The notes: a model not told the origin generated them from the sequence alone. 54,737 bases of DNA from Dialister succinatiphilus YIT 11850 (GCF_000242435.1 NZ_JH591187.1:315938-370674); one strand, 5' to 3'. Positions 1 to 7,884 are shown, counted from the first letter of the stretch. Program-made: numbers and translations.

Positions 1-247
1 TCCGGACTTGAAGTACATGGAAGCGCTTCGCCTCGTGTTGCAGGAGTTTGCGGAGCAGCTTCGGGCAGAATATCCGTCAGAAGTCTTGCTGGTCGAATCG
101 CTCTTGGAACGATTCCTGAACGATCTGCCCGCTCTTTGGATGAGTCGTCTGCGTGCACAGAAGTGTGCGTGAATGGCTTTCGACATTCAGTTCAAGCTGA
201 TTTATCAAGGCATACGGGATGTTTTCCGTGTGCGAAGTTTGAGTTAT
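1..247 (+). mobile_element. Right end of a probable insertion sequence, copy A
   Basis: Positions 17-247 are identical, in reverse complement, to 54507-54737 at the other end of the window. Identity stops at 247/54507, which places the element boundary there, followed by unrelated AT-rich DNA on each side. The copy contains the 3' end of an open reading frame and about 75 bases of non-coding DNA before the boundary. The family is not recognised. Inverted flanking copies suggest either a multi-copy IS that broke the assembly or a pair able to recombine and invert the segment between them. Confidence 0.75.
2..172 (+). CDS. C-terminal fragment of a probable transposase (cut by the window edge)
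   Basis: The frame is open from base 2 and stops at TGA 170-172, giving 56 residues of a charged, leucine-rich helical tail ending LRAQKCA. The same tail is encoded on the minus strand at the far end of the window. Multi-copy location at contig ends and the short non-coding tail before a sharp repeat boundary are what point to a transposase; the residues themselves were not enough to name the family. A non-transposase multi-copy gene remains possible. Confidence 0.5.
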   Translation, partial: PDLKYMEALRLVLQEFAEQLRAEYPSEVLLVESLLERFLNDLPALWMSRLRAQKCA

Positions 248-314
248 TTATATATTATTTTCGGGCTTTGGGTTTGTTACGGATTATACTGGATACGATA
301 GGCTCTTCTTTTAT

Positions 315-3071
315 GTGCAATTGTTTATTATTGCACTCATGGTTTTGGCCTTGTTCATGCCTGGGAACCTGGCTAAAATATGTGGAATGTTTTTTGGAAG
401 ATGGGACCTCACATTATATTTCCTGCTTGGGACTACAATATCTGTTTCTTTCCAGGGGTTTCATGTTACTGAATTTTTATATCATCTTACAAGTTTTCAG
501 TATGCGTTAATTGAGCTTGGATTTTTCATCCCTTTCGTAGTTAGAGAATACTATCAGGTAAAAAAAGGAAGGGCGTCAGACCAGAGAGTTCCGCATTCTT
601 CCTTCTTGGATGATGCTGCCTTATATGATGGTGCTGATTTACTACAGTATGGTCCATTAGCAGAAGATTTTGCAAATAAAATTTATGATAATAAATCGCC
701 AAACAGCATGATATGGGGAGTGGAGGGACCCTGGGGCATAGGGAAATCATCATTTCTTAATCTTTGCGAGGAAAGCTTAAGGAAAAATCATCCGGGAGAG
801 GTTATTGTTGTTCGATTTAATGCATTGAAGTATAGTGGCCAATATAAAGATATATCTATTCCCCTTTCGGATACATTAAGAGAAACAGTTTATAAAACAT
901 TAAAATGCCCGGAATTGAATATACTGCTTGCACAGTATCAGAGAATAGTCAAGGGAATAAGTTTTAATGTACTGGGAATATCCATGAACTTTACTCCTTT
1001 CCCGCAGAACGAATCAAAAGTTTTTACATATATCAGTGAAATTCTAAGAAATTCAAATAAAAAATTTATCTTTGCCATTGATGATCTTGATAGATTAAAT
1101 GGAGAGGAAGTCTACAGCCTTCTTTACTCCATCAAGGAAATTTTTGACATTCCTTTCATCAATTATGTCCTTTGTTACGACCTTGATAATCTTTCAAAAG
1201 AGATGGGGACTGATAAGACTGCACAAAAGAATGTGGAGTTTTTGGAGAAGTTTGTGCAAACGAAGATTTCTCTTTTTACGCGTAAAGACGTTATTCTTCG
1301 TGTTTTGGATGAAGATATCAAAGTACTGATGAAGGATACTGATTTGGATGTGGAAGCCAATAAAAAAGCTCTGAAAGGTGTTAGAAATATTTTAACATCT
1401 GATGATGCAGCTGAATATATTCCGTTTTTTGGTGATTTGAGAAAAGTTAAAAGATATGTCAATACACTGACTGCGCTTGACATTCAACGGGTAGATTTCC
1501 CTGATTTTGATTTTGATGAGAGACAACTGACTGAACTTATACTTTTATACATGTATTGCCCGATCGTTTTCAGAAAAATATATATGATGGAATCTTGGGG
1601 ATGGAGTAGGGAATATTATTCTTCACATTATAGTTATAGTGAAAGAAAAAATGTGTCTGGCTATAAAGTTAAGTCTGAAATTTGCAATATGCGTAAGCAA
1701 TACCCTAATGCAGCATATCTAATCAAGCAATTATTTGACGTAGAGGAATCAAGTGTTACTAAGATTAATGTTTCAAATCGAGCATTACTTGAAGTAAAAG
1801 ATAAAAGAGAGTTAATGGTGTATATGGATTTAATTGTTAATAGAATTAGTAGGTCAAAGTATGAGCAATCTAACTTTTATATTAACCGTATTCAGAATTA
1901 TTTGAATGGAAAACTGGTTATTGGTGATTTATTCGATGGGCTAATGTATGAGAGATATCATGAGAATCTGTGGCGTACTTTAGCGTACAATAATTTCCCA
2001 AATTTAAGCAGAGATAGAATAGATGAAATTGTTCATTGTGGCTTAAGTAAAAGAATGCGCTATTCGTATACTGGGGATAATTTCAACATTGGTCTGAGAA
2101 ATAAAGTATTGGGTTATTTCTTGGAGCTTTTTAAGTATCTAGATATCAGCAAGTATGAGAACGAAAATAAGCAATTTATTATTGAGAAAATCTTTGGCAG
2201 TCACGGGATTATTGATATAATCTCTCAAGAAAGTCGGGGAATTTTGGGAATATATGATCTACTGCAGTTCAGGCTTCGGTGCTGCTATAGTCGTCATGTG
2301 GCACCGGGGATGGATTCTAATATCTTTGTATATGGCATCATAGGTTCATATAAGAATCCGAAATTTTCTGTAGGTTCCCAAATTGATGTTTTGGAATTTA
2401 CAAAAGAAGAGATGCGAGTTCTTAGTCAAAAATGTTTTAGCATATTTAAGCAACGGTACATCGATAAGCATATTAATTTTATGAAGGAGATTCAGGAGCT
2501 GCCCCCTGCATTATTAGATGGTGATCAGTCATTGATTAGTCAGCAGGTTGTTGATTATTCCATGGTACAGGAAATAAAAGGCGGCATGACCACATTTATC
2601 ACTTATCAAATCGGAAACAATAGTCTTGGCGAAATGGGAGTCGGATGCGGATATTATGATGAAACCCGTTCAGATGATGGACAGGGCATTCGAAAAGCAT
2701 TTTCAAAGTACTTACTGGATGATGTATTTCAGGACTCTTATTATTGGCAGAGTTTCCTCTTGATTTTGGCAAAAAATGACCAGTCATTTAGAGAATCAGG
2801 GAAAATAGGCTGCGATAGAGTGATAGAGTGCATGGGTGAAGAGCAGCTTAAATCATGGTGGCTCACTAAGGGGAAAAATATGATGAAATTAAATCTAAAA
2901 ATCGCCAATTATAAACCTCAGGTAAATGGAATAAGCAGCCAGGAAATCTTAAGGATGTATAGTGAGTCCTTTGAAGAAAGGTTTAAGTGTAATCCTGTCA
3001 TTGCAGATGAACCTGCGGGGAAGGCTGATAATGTTAAGAAATCATCAGTAGAAACTGGCCCCTTGGATTGA
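315..3071 (+). CDS. KAP-family P-loop NTPase with N-terminal membrane segments
   Basis: Product of 918 residues from a GTG at 315. Hydrophobic N-terminus with about three membrane segments (roughly residues 1-15, 33-52, 64-77), then a Walker A motif GPWGIGKS (residues 138-145) and a Walker B motif FIFAIDDLDR (251-260), the pattern of KAP NTPases, in which membrane segments associate with the ATPase domain. The remaining 600 or so residues are not recognised. KAP proteins include phage-exclusion factors such as PifA, so a defence role is plausible given the neighbouring reverse transcriptase, but it is inference. The GTG has no good ribosome-binding site, and the same frame is open upstream to codon 243, directly at the IS boundary (stop TGA 240-242 lies in the IS). 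The true start may therefore have been removed by the insertion. Composition is strongly AT-rich. Confidence 0.8.
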   Translation: MQLFIIALMVLALFMPGNLAKICGMFFGRWDLTLYFLLGTTISVSFQGFHVTEFLYHLTSFQYALIELGFFIPFVVREYYQVKKGRASDQRVPHSSFLDDAALYDGADLLQYGPLAEDFANKIYDNKSPNSMIWGVEGPWGIGKSSFLNLCEESLRKNHPGEVIVVRFNALKYSGQYKDISIPLSDTLRETVYKTLKCPELNILLAQYQRIVKGISFNVLGISMNFTPFPQNESKVFTYISEILRNSNKKFIFAIDDLDRLNGEEVYSLLYSIKEIFDIPFINYVLCYDLDNLSKEMGTDKTAQKNVEFLEKFVQTKISLFTRKDVILRVLDEDIKVLMKDTDLDVEANKKALKGVRNILTSDDAAEYIPFFGDLRKVKRYVNTLTALDIQRVDFPDFDFDERQLTELILLYMYCPIVFRKIYMMESWGWSREYYSSHYSYSERKNVSGYKVKSEICNMRKQYPNAAYLIKQLFDVEESSVTKINVSNRALLEVKDKRELMVYMDLIVNRISRSKYEQSNFYINRIQNYLNGKLVIGDLFDGLMYERYHENLWRTLAYNNFPNLSRDRIDEIVHCGLSKRMRYSYTGDNFNIGLRNKVLGYFLELFKYLDISKYENENKQFIIEKIFGSHGIIDIISQESRGILGIYDLLQFRLRCCYSRHVAPGMDSNIFVYGIIGSYKNPKFSVGSQIDVLEFTKEEMRVLSQKCFSIFKQRYIDKHINFMKEIQELPPALLDGDQSLISQQVVDYSMVQEIKGGMTTFITYQIGNNSLGEMGVGCGYYDETRSDDGQGIRKAFSKYLLDDVFQDSYYWQSFLLILAKNDQSFRESGKIGCDRVIECMGEEQLKSWWLTKGKNMMKLNLKIANYKPQVNGISSQEILRMYSESFEERFKCNPVIADEPAGKADNVKKSSVETGPLD

Positions 3072-3432
3072 TTAGGTGATATTTATATGCTTCATGTCTC
3101 TTGAATAAAAGTGGAACACTAAATGGTAAATCATCGATATTTGCTAGCGGCAGGCAAATTTTACCAAGCAGCGTCGGGTTAAAATCGCCACTTGGAGGCG
3201 GGAAAATTCAGCCAATATTGGACAAAGAAAAACATCAATGAATATGACGCCGCTTCAGAGCTGCCATATGCTCGTAAGAACCAGGCGATGGGGAGCCAGA
3301 GAATACACGGGAGAGAGCCGGTCATTTCATTTGGATGATGCTCTTCGGCATTAGCTGCATTTCCAGGGGGGATTATGCTTATTTCTTAAGAATAGGGTGT
3401 GGCTCTTTGGTGCGTATCGTGAACAAAGATAG
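3072..3432. other. Non-coding gap after the KAP gene
   Basis: No convincing gene on either strand. The stretch is more GC-rich than its flanks around 3140-3330 and is probably decayed mobile-element DNA, because a transposase remnant follows immediately. Confidence 0.4.
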
Positions 3433-3707
3433 GTGGTTCTCATGGTGCGTAGTATTTTTGTTTCTGTTTCCGGTAATTTCGAGGGAAAGTTATTTGTACA
3501 GCTTCTAGCATTGATTTACCGTTCCTACATCAAAAAGCAAATGGACGAGAATGGACTGTACAAGAAGTATACGATGCAAACACTGCTGGATGATTTGGAT
3601 ATAATTGAGCTTTACAGGCAGTCTAAAAAGCTCATTATCTCCTTTTAGAGATAGCAGAGAAGCAGATGGCTCGGTATGATGCAATGGGAGTTGTAATTCC
3701 GAAATAG
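3433..3707 (+). pseudogene. C-terminal remnant of a DDE transposase, frame-broken
   Basis: Reading from about 3451, residues FEGKLFVQLLALIYRSYIKK and then LYKKYTMQTLLDDLDIIE match my recollection of the C-terminal end of IS1634/IS4-type DDE transposases. The frame stops at 3648, but the next frame continues with EIAEKQMARYDAMGVVIPK to TAG 3705-3707, which is the usual end of that family, so a frameshift lies near 3645. No catalytic part of the transposase remains upstream. It marks an old insertion between the KAP gene and the reverse transcriptase unit. Confidence 0.6.
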
Positions 3708-3790
3708 ATATAATTTCACGGGACTTCAGGCTCTTATGGCGCGTAATACTCACATACTTGCTGCATCCCTTTACTTCTCTTAAAATGCGA

Positions 3791-3818
3791 TTGAATTTAT
3801 TTCTACTTTGCGTATAAT
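3791..3818 (+). promoter_or_regulatory. Sigma-A promoter for the reverse transcriptase leader
   Basis: TTGAAT (3791-3796), 16-bp spacer, TATAAT (3813-3818). Transcription would begin near 3825, about 370 nt before the reverse transcriptase start codon, which leaves room for a long non-coding leader RNA. Confidence 0.6.
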
Positions 3819-3825
3819 ACAAATA

Positions 3826-4198
3826 AGGGCTATTTGATTTTTATATTTCATCTCGGTCCGGTGACGATGTCTTATGAGACATCGGATAGCTTTAACAATG
3901 TCAAGGCTCCTTTCAGAATGGTGGTAATCATCCTGAAACGTGAAAGAAATGCATTTCTTTCACGTTTCAGCGGACACTTGCTACGCGGTATGAATTCGAG
4001 CAAGGCTAGCAGGTACTCTGCAAACGCAGTAATTGCCTGTAATGTGGTGGCTGGTGATTCTGTCTCCAGTATATCACAGAGAATTAAACATGTTGGATAG
4101 GGGAGTAATCCGGTTTGCTTTTCGTCCCATTAGCTATAAGGATCTATCCACCTTGGCTAGTGGGATTTTTAAGTGGGGCTTATGTAAGGATGTTGCAT
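3826..4198 (+). ncRNA. Structured leader RNA of the reverse transcriptase (candidate DRT ncRNA)
   Basis: Between the promoter and the reverse transcriptase start lie five consecutive hairpins: CGATGTCT/AGACATCG with a 4-nt loop (3865-3884); a 16-bp stem with TGCA loop (3934-3969); CTTGCT/AGCAAG (3977-4004); CAGG/CCTG enclosing CTGC/GCAG (4010-4039); and CTGGTGAT/ATCACAG with one bulge (4051-4079). An RNA upstream of the RT gene serves as template in several antiviral reverse transcriptase systems, notably DRT2, where a template is copied repeatedly into concatemeric cDNA. The frame 3834-4100 has no internal stop. The RNA assignment is inference from structure and position; ends are approximate. 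Confidence 0.5.
3934..3969. repeat. 36-bp perfect palindrome
   Basis: Starts TGAAACGTGAAAG, is centred on ATGCAT and is identical to its reverse complement over 36 bases. As RNA it forms a 16-bp stem with a TGCA loop. No T-run follows, so it is not an ordinary terminator. It is the strongest element of the leader described at 3826-4198. Confidence 0.85.
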
Positions 4199-5608
4199 AT
4201 GGATGCAGATATCGAAATTAGAAAAGAAATCGAAGGGAAAAATATTTCTTATATCCATTTTGATCGTAGAATAAAACTGACAAATCATTTGTGGTGTTGC
4301 ATTACAAATAAACAGTGGGTGCTAAGGCATGGTTTTTATCCTTTTATTCATTTTAAACGGCCTAAGTACCATAAGTCTTGGTCGACGGATTCTTCAGGAA
4401 AACGAATTTGGAAAGACGAAGGGCCAAAATATAGGGATATACTCTATGCAGCACATAAAGATGCATGGATTTACAGATACTATGGAGCCCTGTTTAACAG
4501 AAAGTATAACCGGTATTTAGGGAATAGGAATATTGATGATTGTTCTATTGCGTATAGGACAAACAAGAAGGGAAAATCAAATATTTCCTTTGCAGAGGAA
4601 GCGTTGGCTTTTATTAAGTTCCATAAGCCTTGTTATGTTATCATAGGTGATTTTACACATTTTTTTGATTTTCTTGATCATGCTTACCTGTTGAACCAGA
4701 TTCGTTACGTTTTGGACAGCCAGTATATTCCTGATGATATATATTATGTATTGAACTCTCTCCTGCATTACAGTTATGTTGATTACGAAGGGATTACTTC
4801 CTATAAAGGGATGACACATCAACAGCTTTGCCAGTGTCAAACAGTTTTGACAAATCAGGAATTCCGGATTCTCTCAAGAAAGAAACAGAGAGAATCTAAA
4901 GACGACAAGTTTATTATAAAGGTAAATAGAGAACATTTCGGTATTCCGCAGGGGTCACCCATGAGTGGGGTACTGGCGAATATCTATATGATTCAATTTG
5001 ATGAAAAGATTTTTGAATTAGTGCAGTCGTATCATGGAATATATCGCCGTTATTCTGATGATTTTATTATTGCTATTCCGGAAAAGTATATAACGGAAGA
5101 ACAATATCAACAAATGATTCATCAGTTGCAGGAAATTTTTAACCAGAGAAGTACAAATACAGGAAAGTATCTGGTTAAATTATCACCGGAAAAAACTAAG
5201 AAATATCGTGTTAGTGCGAACTTGATTATTTACAATGAGCAAAAGGAGCATGGTATCATTTCCTTTTTAGGGTTTTCATACGATGGAAAGAGTGTTTATA
5301 TTAAAGACAGCTCTGTAAGGCGTTATTATAGTCATGCTTATAGTAAGGCTGATCACGTTGTGAAGCAAAATGCCCAGCTTAGCCAGCTTAAGAAGAATAA
5401 AAGGAGAACTACAAATTTATATACGTTGTATAGCATATCTGGATTGTATAGAAATAGCAGTAAGTCTAAGCGAGGATCAAATTTTCCGGTGTATTCCCAA
5501 AGGGCACATTTTATCTTCCAAAAGAATTTCAAGAGTGAAAATCAAACCGGCCTCGTAGCCCAAAGGCATATGAGACAATTAAGAAAACGACTTAATTCCC
5601 CAAAATAG
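4199..5608 (+). CDS. Reverse transcriptase of the unknown-group/DRT (defence) class
   Basis: Product of 469 residues. The frame opens earlier, but ATG 4199 has AAGGA eight bases upstream and is preferred. RT motifs in order: ILYAAHKDAWIYRYYG-type motif 0; IIGDFTHFFDF with catalytic Asp at about 151; GIPQGSPMSG (PQG at 250-252); RRYSDDFIIAI (YSDD at 285-288, the catalytic pair). There is no maturase domain, so it is not a group II intron RT, and no retron VTG motif was seen. The N-terminal 100 residues and a basic C-terminus extend the core. Size, single-gene layout and the structured RNA upstream are closest to what I know of DRT2 (UG2) antiviral reverse transcriptases, but subclass needs a phylogeny. 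AT-rich composition and neighbouring transposase debris suggest horizontal acquisition. Confidence 0.8.
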   Translation: MDADIEIRKEIEGKNISYIHFDRRIKLTNHLWCCITNKQWVLRHGFYPFIHFKRPKYHKSWSTDSSGKRIWKDEGPKYRDILYAAHKDAWIYRYYGALFNRKYNRYLGNRNIDDCSIAYRTNKKGKSNISFAEEALAFIKFHKPCYVIIGDFTHFFDFLDHAYLLNQIRYVLDSQYIPDDIYYVLNSLLHYSYVDYEGITSYKGMTHQQLCQCQTVLTNQEFRILSRKKQRESKDDKFIIKVNREHFGIPQGSPMSGVLANIYMIQFDEKIFELVQSYHGIYRRYSDDFIIAIPEKYITEEQYQQMIHQLQEIFNQRSTNTGKYLVKLSPEKTKKYRVSANLIIYNEQKEHGIISFLGFSYDGKSVYIKDSSVRRYYSHAYSKADHVVKQNAQLSQLKKNKRRTTNLYTLYSISGLYRNSSKSKRGSNFPVYSQRAHFIFQKNFKSENQTGLVAQRHMRQLRKRLNSPK

Positions 5609-5860
5609 CAGATTAGGGATATTTAGAAATGGTAAATAGGGGGGAATAACTCTGTCGGAAAAAGATGAGCGTCGCTTTTGCACTGTTGTTTTAATCTCCT
5701 GATACCTGCTTGAGAGGGAGATGCATTATGTTATTATAGCATTTTAACAATTTGTCAAACTTGGGCTTCTTATTAATGGATTCTTAAATACAAGTTGGCG
5801 CCTATGGGGAACATTCTTGTTATATGGGCATTTTGTGTATTCGTAAATATGAGGTAAACT

Positions 5861-6421
5861 ATGGACCAAGATTCTAAGCATCTTTCTTCACAGGATGAGC
5901 AGAAGGGAAAGGCCAACACTCCGAATGATAAAAGTATTGCTATTATTGTTGAAGCAGCAGCGAAAGAGTATGCTCGTCAGACTGAAACATACGATAAAAT
6001 CTACCAAAGGTCCAGTTTTGCTTTGGCTGCTTGCGGTATTTTTATGGCTGTAATGGCAAGGTTTATCAATACAAACACTGTGTTGAATGCGTTGAAATCA
6101 ATTTTTGTAATTGGTGTACTTGACAGGACTTTCTTTTTAGGGACCGGCTTCCTTATGCTTCTTATCTCTATGATGATGTTTCTTTGGCTCTTACGCGGTA
6201 AGCGTATGGAAGCTTTGGGTATTGAACTAGTGGAGAATTTGGATGTAGAAAATAGGGGAGAGATTGAGTCTTATAAATGGCTGAAAAATGGATATATTAA
6301 GGCTATCAAATCCATAAAGATTAAATCGTCTGTAAAGCAGAAACAGTATAATAGGGCTCTGAATGTCCTCCTCATATCTTTAGTTTTGTTTGCAATCAGC
6401 TTTCTTGTACAGGAGGTATAA
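5861..6421 (+). CDS. Small membrane protein, SLATT-like architecture
   Basis: Product of 186 residues; ATG preceded by GAGGT with suitable spacing. About 50 soluble N-terminal residues, two closely spaced membrane helices (roughly 54-72 and 88-111), a charged segment of about 50 residues, and a third hydrophobic stretch at the C-terminus (about 166-183). Two helices followed by a soluble helical domain resemble SLATT and other two-helix effectors found in bacterial conflict systems, but I cannot confirm the family. Its stop codon is one base from the start of the next small gene, whose ribosome-binding site lies within the last codons of this one, so the two are translated together. The same AT-rich accessory segment contains the reverse transcriptase. 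Confidence 0.65.
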   Translation: MDQDSKHLSSQDEQKGKANTPNDKSIAIIVEAAAKEYARQTETYDKIYQRSSFALAACGIFMAVMARFINTNTVLNALKSIFVIGVLDRTFFLGTGFLMLLISMMMFLWLLRGKRMEALGIELVENLDVENRGEIESYKWLKNGYIKAIKSIKIKSSVKQKQYNRALNVLLISLVLFAISFLVQEV

Positions 6422-6422
6422 A

Positions 6423-6557
6423 ATGAATTTCTTTGTGCGTTCGGATGAGGATAGTGATAAAGATACCGGTTCCAGCACTACGGGTTATCCTAGTGAAAGT
6501 ACGATTATCGAAACACGTAGTGGAGATAAAAGTGGACATAGTTCCAGAAATAGATAA
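6423..6557 (+). CDS. 44-residue hydrophilic protein, translationally coupled to the membrane protein
   Basis: ATG 6423-6425 to TAA 6555-6557. GGAGG sits 6-8 bases upstream inside the end of the preceding gene and the two genes are separated by one base, a classic coupling arrangement. The product starts MNFFVRSDEDSDKD and is rich in Ser, Thr, Asp and Gly, with no hydrophobic segment and probably disordered. No family recognised. It could be a partner or inhibitor of the membrane protein; that is inference. Confidence 0.55.
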   Translation: MNFFVRSDEDSDKDTGSSTTGYPSESTIIETRSGDKSGHSSRNR

Positions 6558-7127
6558 TGAGTGATTGCCGTAGGCGAGCAGAATTCGGCGGCTAAGGAAG
6601 TTCGAGTGTGAATTTTCTAACTTATGGCGTTGAGGTATGAAGATTGAAATATGGAGGCTGCTATATTGTTCCACTGCAAAGAAACCCGGTGTCTCCAAGC
6701 TTCCCATCATGCCCAATGAGTTCGGTGTCTGCATGGTCTACGGCCGCTGCTGTACGAGGTACGACGGCGCGCGCCAGGCATGAGTCTCCCGTCATTTCTG
6801 CCCTATAGGGAATTTTCTGGAGTCCTGAGTTTCTTTGTGGTTTTCAGCTTACGCTGATTTTTTTACCTTTCCGGAAAAGGCGAAGGGAGAAAGGCGGTAC
6901 CCTTTTTGAATTCTGGCATTCCCTTCCTGCATTTCCTATGGTCATCTTGGAAATATATGGAATGCTTTCTTTCAAAACCGCGGGCCTTTTCATGTCCCTC
7001 TACTATATAAATAACGGCAGGCTGCGATTTTTGAAAATTATAGAAATTTTTACTGTTTTTTACATGTAGCCGGATTGACCGGAAAAATATCTTCTCTGGT
7101 CTCAGGAGATTCAGAAAGAATGTAAAT
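6558..7127. other. Gap with possible decayed coding DNA
   Basis: No intact gene. Around 6660-6782 the sequence is GC-richer and one frame reads through about 40 residues (including KKPGVSKLPIMPNEFGV) to TGA 6780-6782, perhaps the tail of a decayed gene. 6790-7120 is AT-rich with nothing recognisable. Confidence 0.35.
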
Positions 7128-7128
7128 G

Positions 7129-7176
7129 AAAAATCCTATCGGATGTGGATAGTATCTCATACTCGATGGGATTTTT
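7129..7176 (+). terminator. Hairpin with T-run upstream of the zinc-ribbon gene
   Basis: AAAAATCCTATCG (7129-7141) pairs with CGATGGGATTTTT (7164-7176) with one G-U. The stem sequence resembles that of the terminator after the zinc-ribbon gene (7514-7559), so the gene sits between two related terminators. Confidence 0.6.
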
Positions 7177-7232
7177 AACATGCATCGATCATTTAAAGCT
7201 TTCAGTCCGTGAAATGTTCTCGAAAAGATTTG

Positions 7233-7261
7233 TTGACAGAGGTCCGGTCAAGACATATAAT
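7233..7261 (+). promoter_or_regulatory. Perfect consensus sigma-A promoter
   Basis: TTGACA (7233-7238), 17-bp spacer, TATAAT (7256-7261): both hexamers and spacing match the consensus exactly. It lies 43 bases ahead of the zinc-ribbon start codon, and an alternating TA/CA run (about 7259-7287) fills the leader. Confidence 0.85.
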
Positions 7262-7303
7262 ACATACATATACATATATACATATATCAAAGGGGCGATT
7301 AGA

Positions 7304-7513
7304 ATGGCTGGGAAAATGTGTCCAAACTGTGGAAGACTTACTTTTTTTCAAACCCTCACCGGTCGGAAATGCACGAAATGTGGATATGAAATGATTCTTG
7401 CACCGAATGGCGGAAAAGGCGGACGTGGAACAAAATGCCCAAACTGTGGGAAAATGACAGTTTTCAATAACCGCTGCCAGAATTGTGGTGCTACCTTTAA
7501 AATGGGGAAATGA
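7304..7513 (+). CDS. Small double zinc-ribbon protein
   Basis: Product of 69 residues from ATG 7304, with AAAGGGG about 9 bases upstream; the in-frame region further upstream overlaps the promoter and is not coding. Four CxxC knuckles (CPNC, CTKC, CPNC, CQNC) make two zinc ribbons joined by a Gly-rich linker (NGGKGGRGTK). No catalytic domain. The protein may bind nucleic acid or another protein, but function is unknown. It is transcribed alone from a perfect consensus promoter and bracketed by similar terminators. It marks the right end of the AT-rich accessory segment. Confidence 0.75.
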   Translation: MAGKMCPNCGRLTFFQTLTGRKCTKCGYEMILAPNGGKGGRGTKCPNCGKMTVFNNRCQNCGATFKMGK

Positions 7514-7559
7514 AAAATCCCATCAACTATGAAATACTTTTCAAAGTTGATGGGATTTT
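7514..7559 (+). terminator. Intrinsic terminator of the zinc-ribbon gene
   Basis: AAAATCCCATCAACT (7514-7528) pairs perfectly with AGTTGATGGGATTTT (7545-7559); starts directly after the stop codon and ends in a T-rich tract. Confidence 0.85.
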
Positions 7560-7563
7560 ATTC

Positions 7564-7884
7564 TTTATCCATCAGGGATATCCGATTATTTGCTGACTGG
7601 TGCAGCATTAATCTGTACAATAGGGATAACAACAGGAAATGAAGAATCCCTTTGAAAGGGCAGGATGAAGCTTCATGTTGCAGAGATAAAAACAAACCGA
7701 ATGAGATGAGTCTTCAAATCTGCAAGAATCGTAGGCTGTCTCGGCGCTGTCTGATATGCTTCCCTGATGAGTGCACAGGAGGGAGCAGCCTCTTTTATAA
7801 TAGATTTCTGTTATCTATCTCTCTTGTAGCAGTTGAGTACAGGGGGATACAGGTGGTATGCTGGAATATATAAGGAGTGCTGGG
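7564..7884. other. Gap before rmlB
   Basis: No gene seen. A TATAAT at 7796-7801 is a possible -10 for rmlB but has no convincing -35. Base composition changes here from AT-rich to the balanced composition of the rest of the window. Confidence 0.35.

Noticed and set aside
3834-4100. Ordinary 88-residue protein gene in the reverse transcriptase leader
   Set aside because: No ribosome-binding site or usable start, and five hairpins including a 36-bp palindrome lie inside; better explained as structured RNA, though the open frame is kept as a separate hypothesis.
4199-5608. Group II intron or retron interpretation of the reverse transcriptase
   Set aside because: No maturase/endonuclease domain, no intron domain V-like sequence downstream, and no retron VTG motif seen.
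7259-7287. TA/CA-rich run taken for a microsatellite or CRISPR-like repeat
   Set aside because: Only about 28 bases of imperfect alternation in a leader; no repeat-spacer structure. No CRISPR array was seen anywhere.
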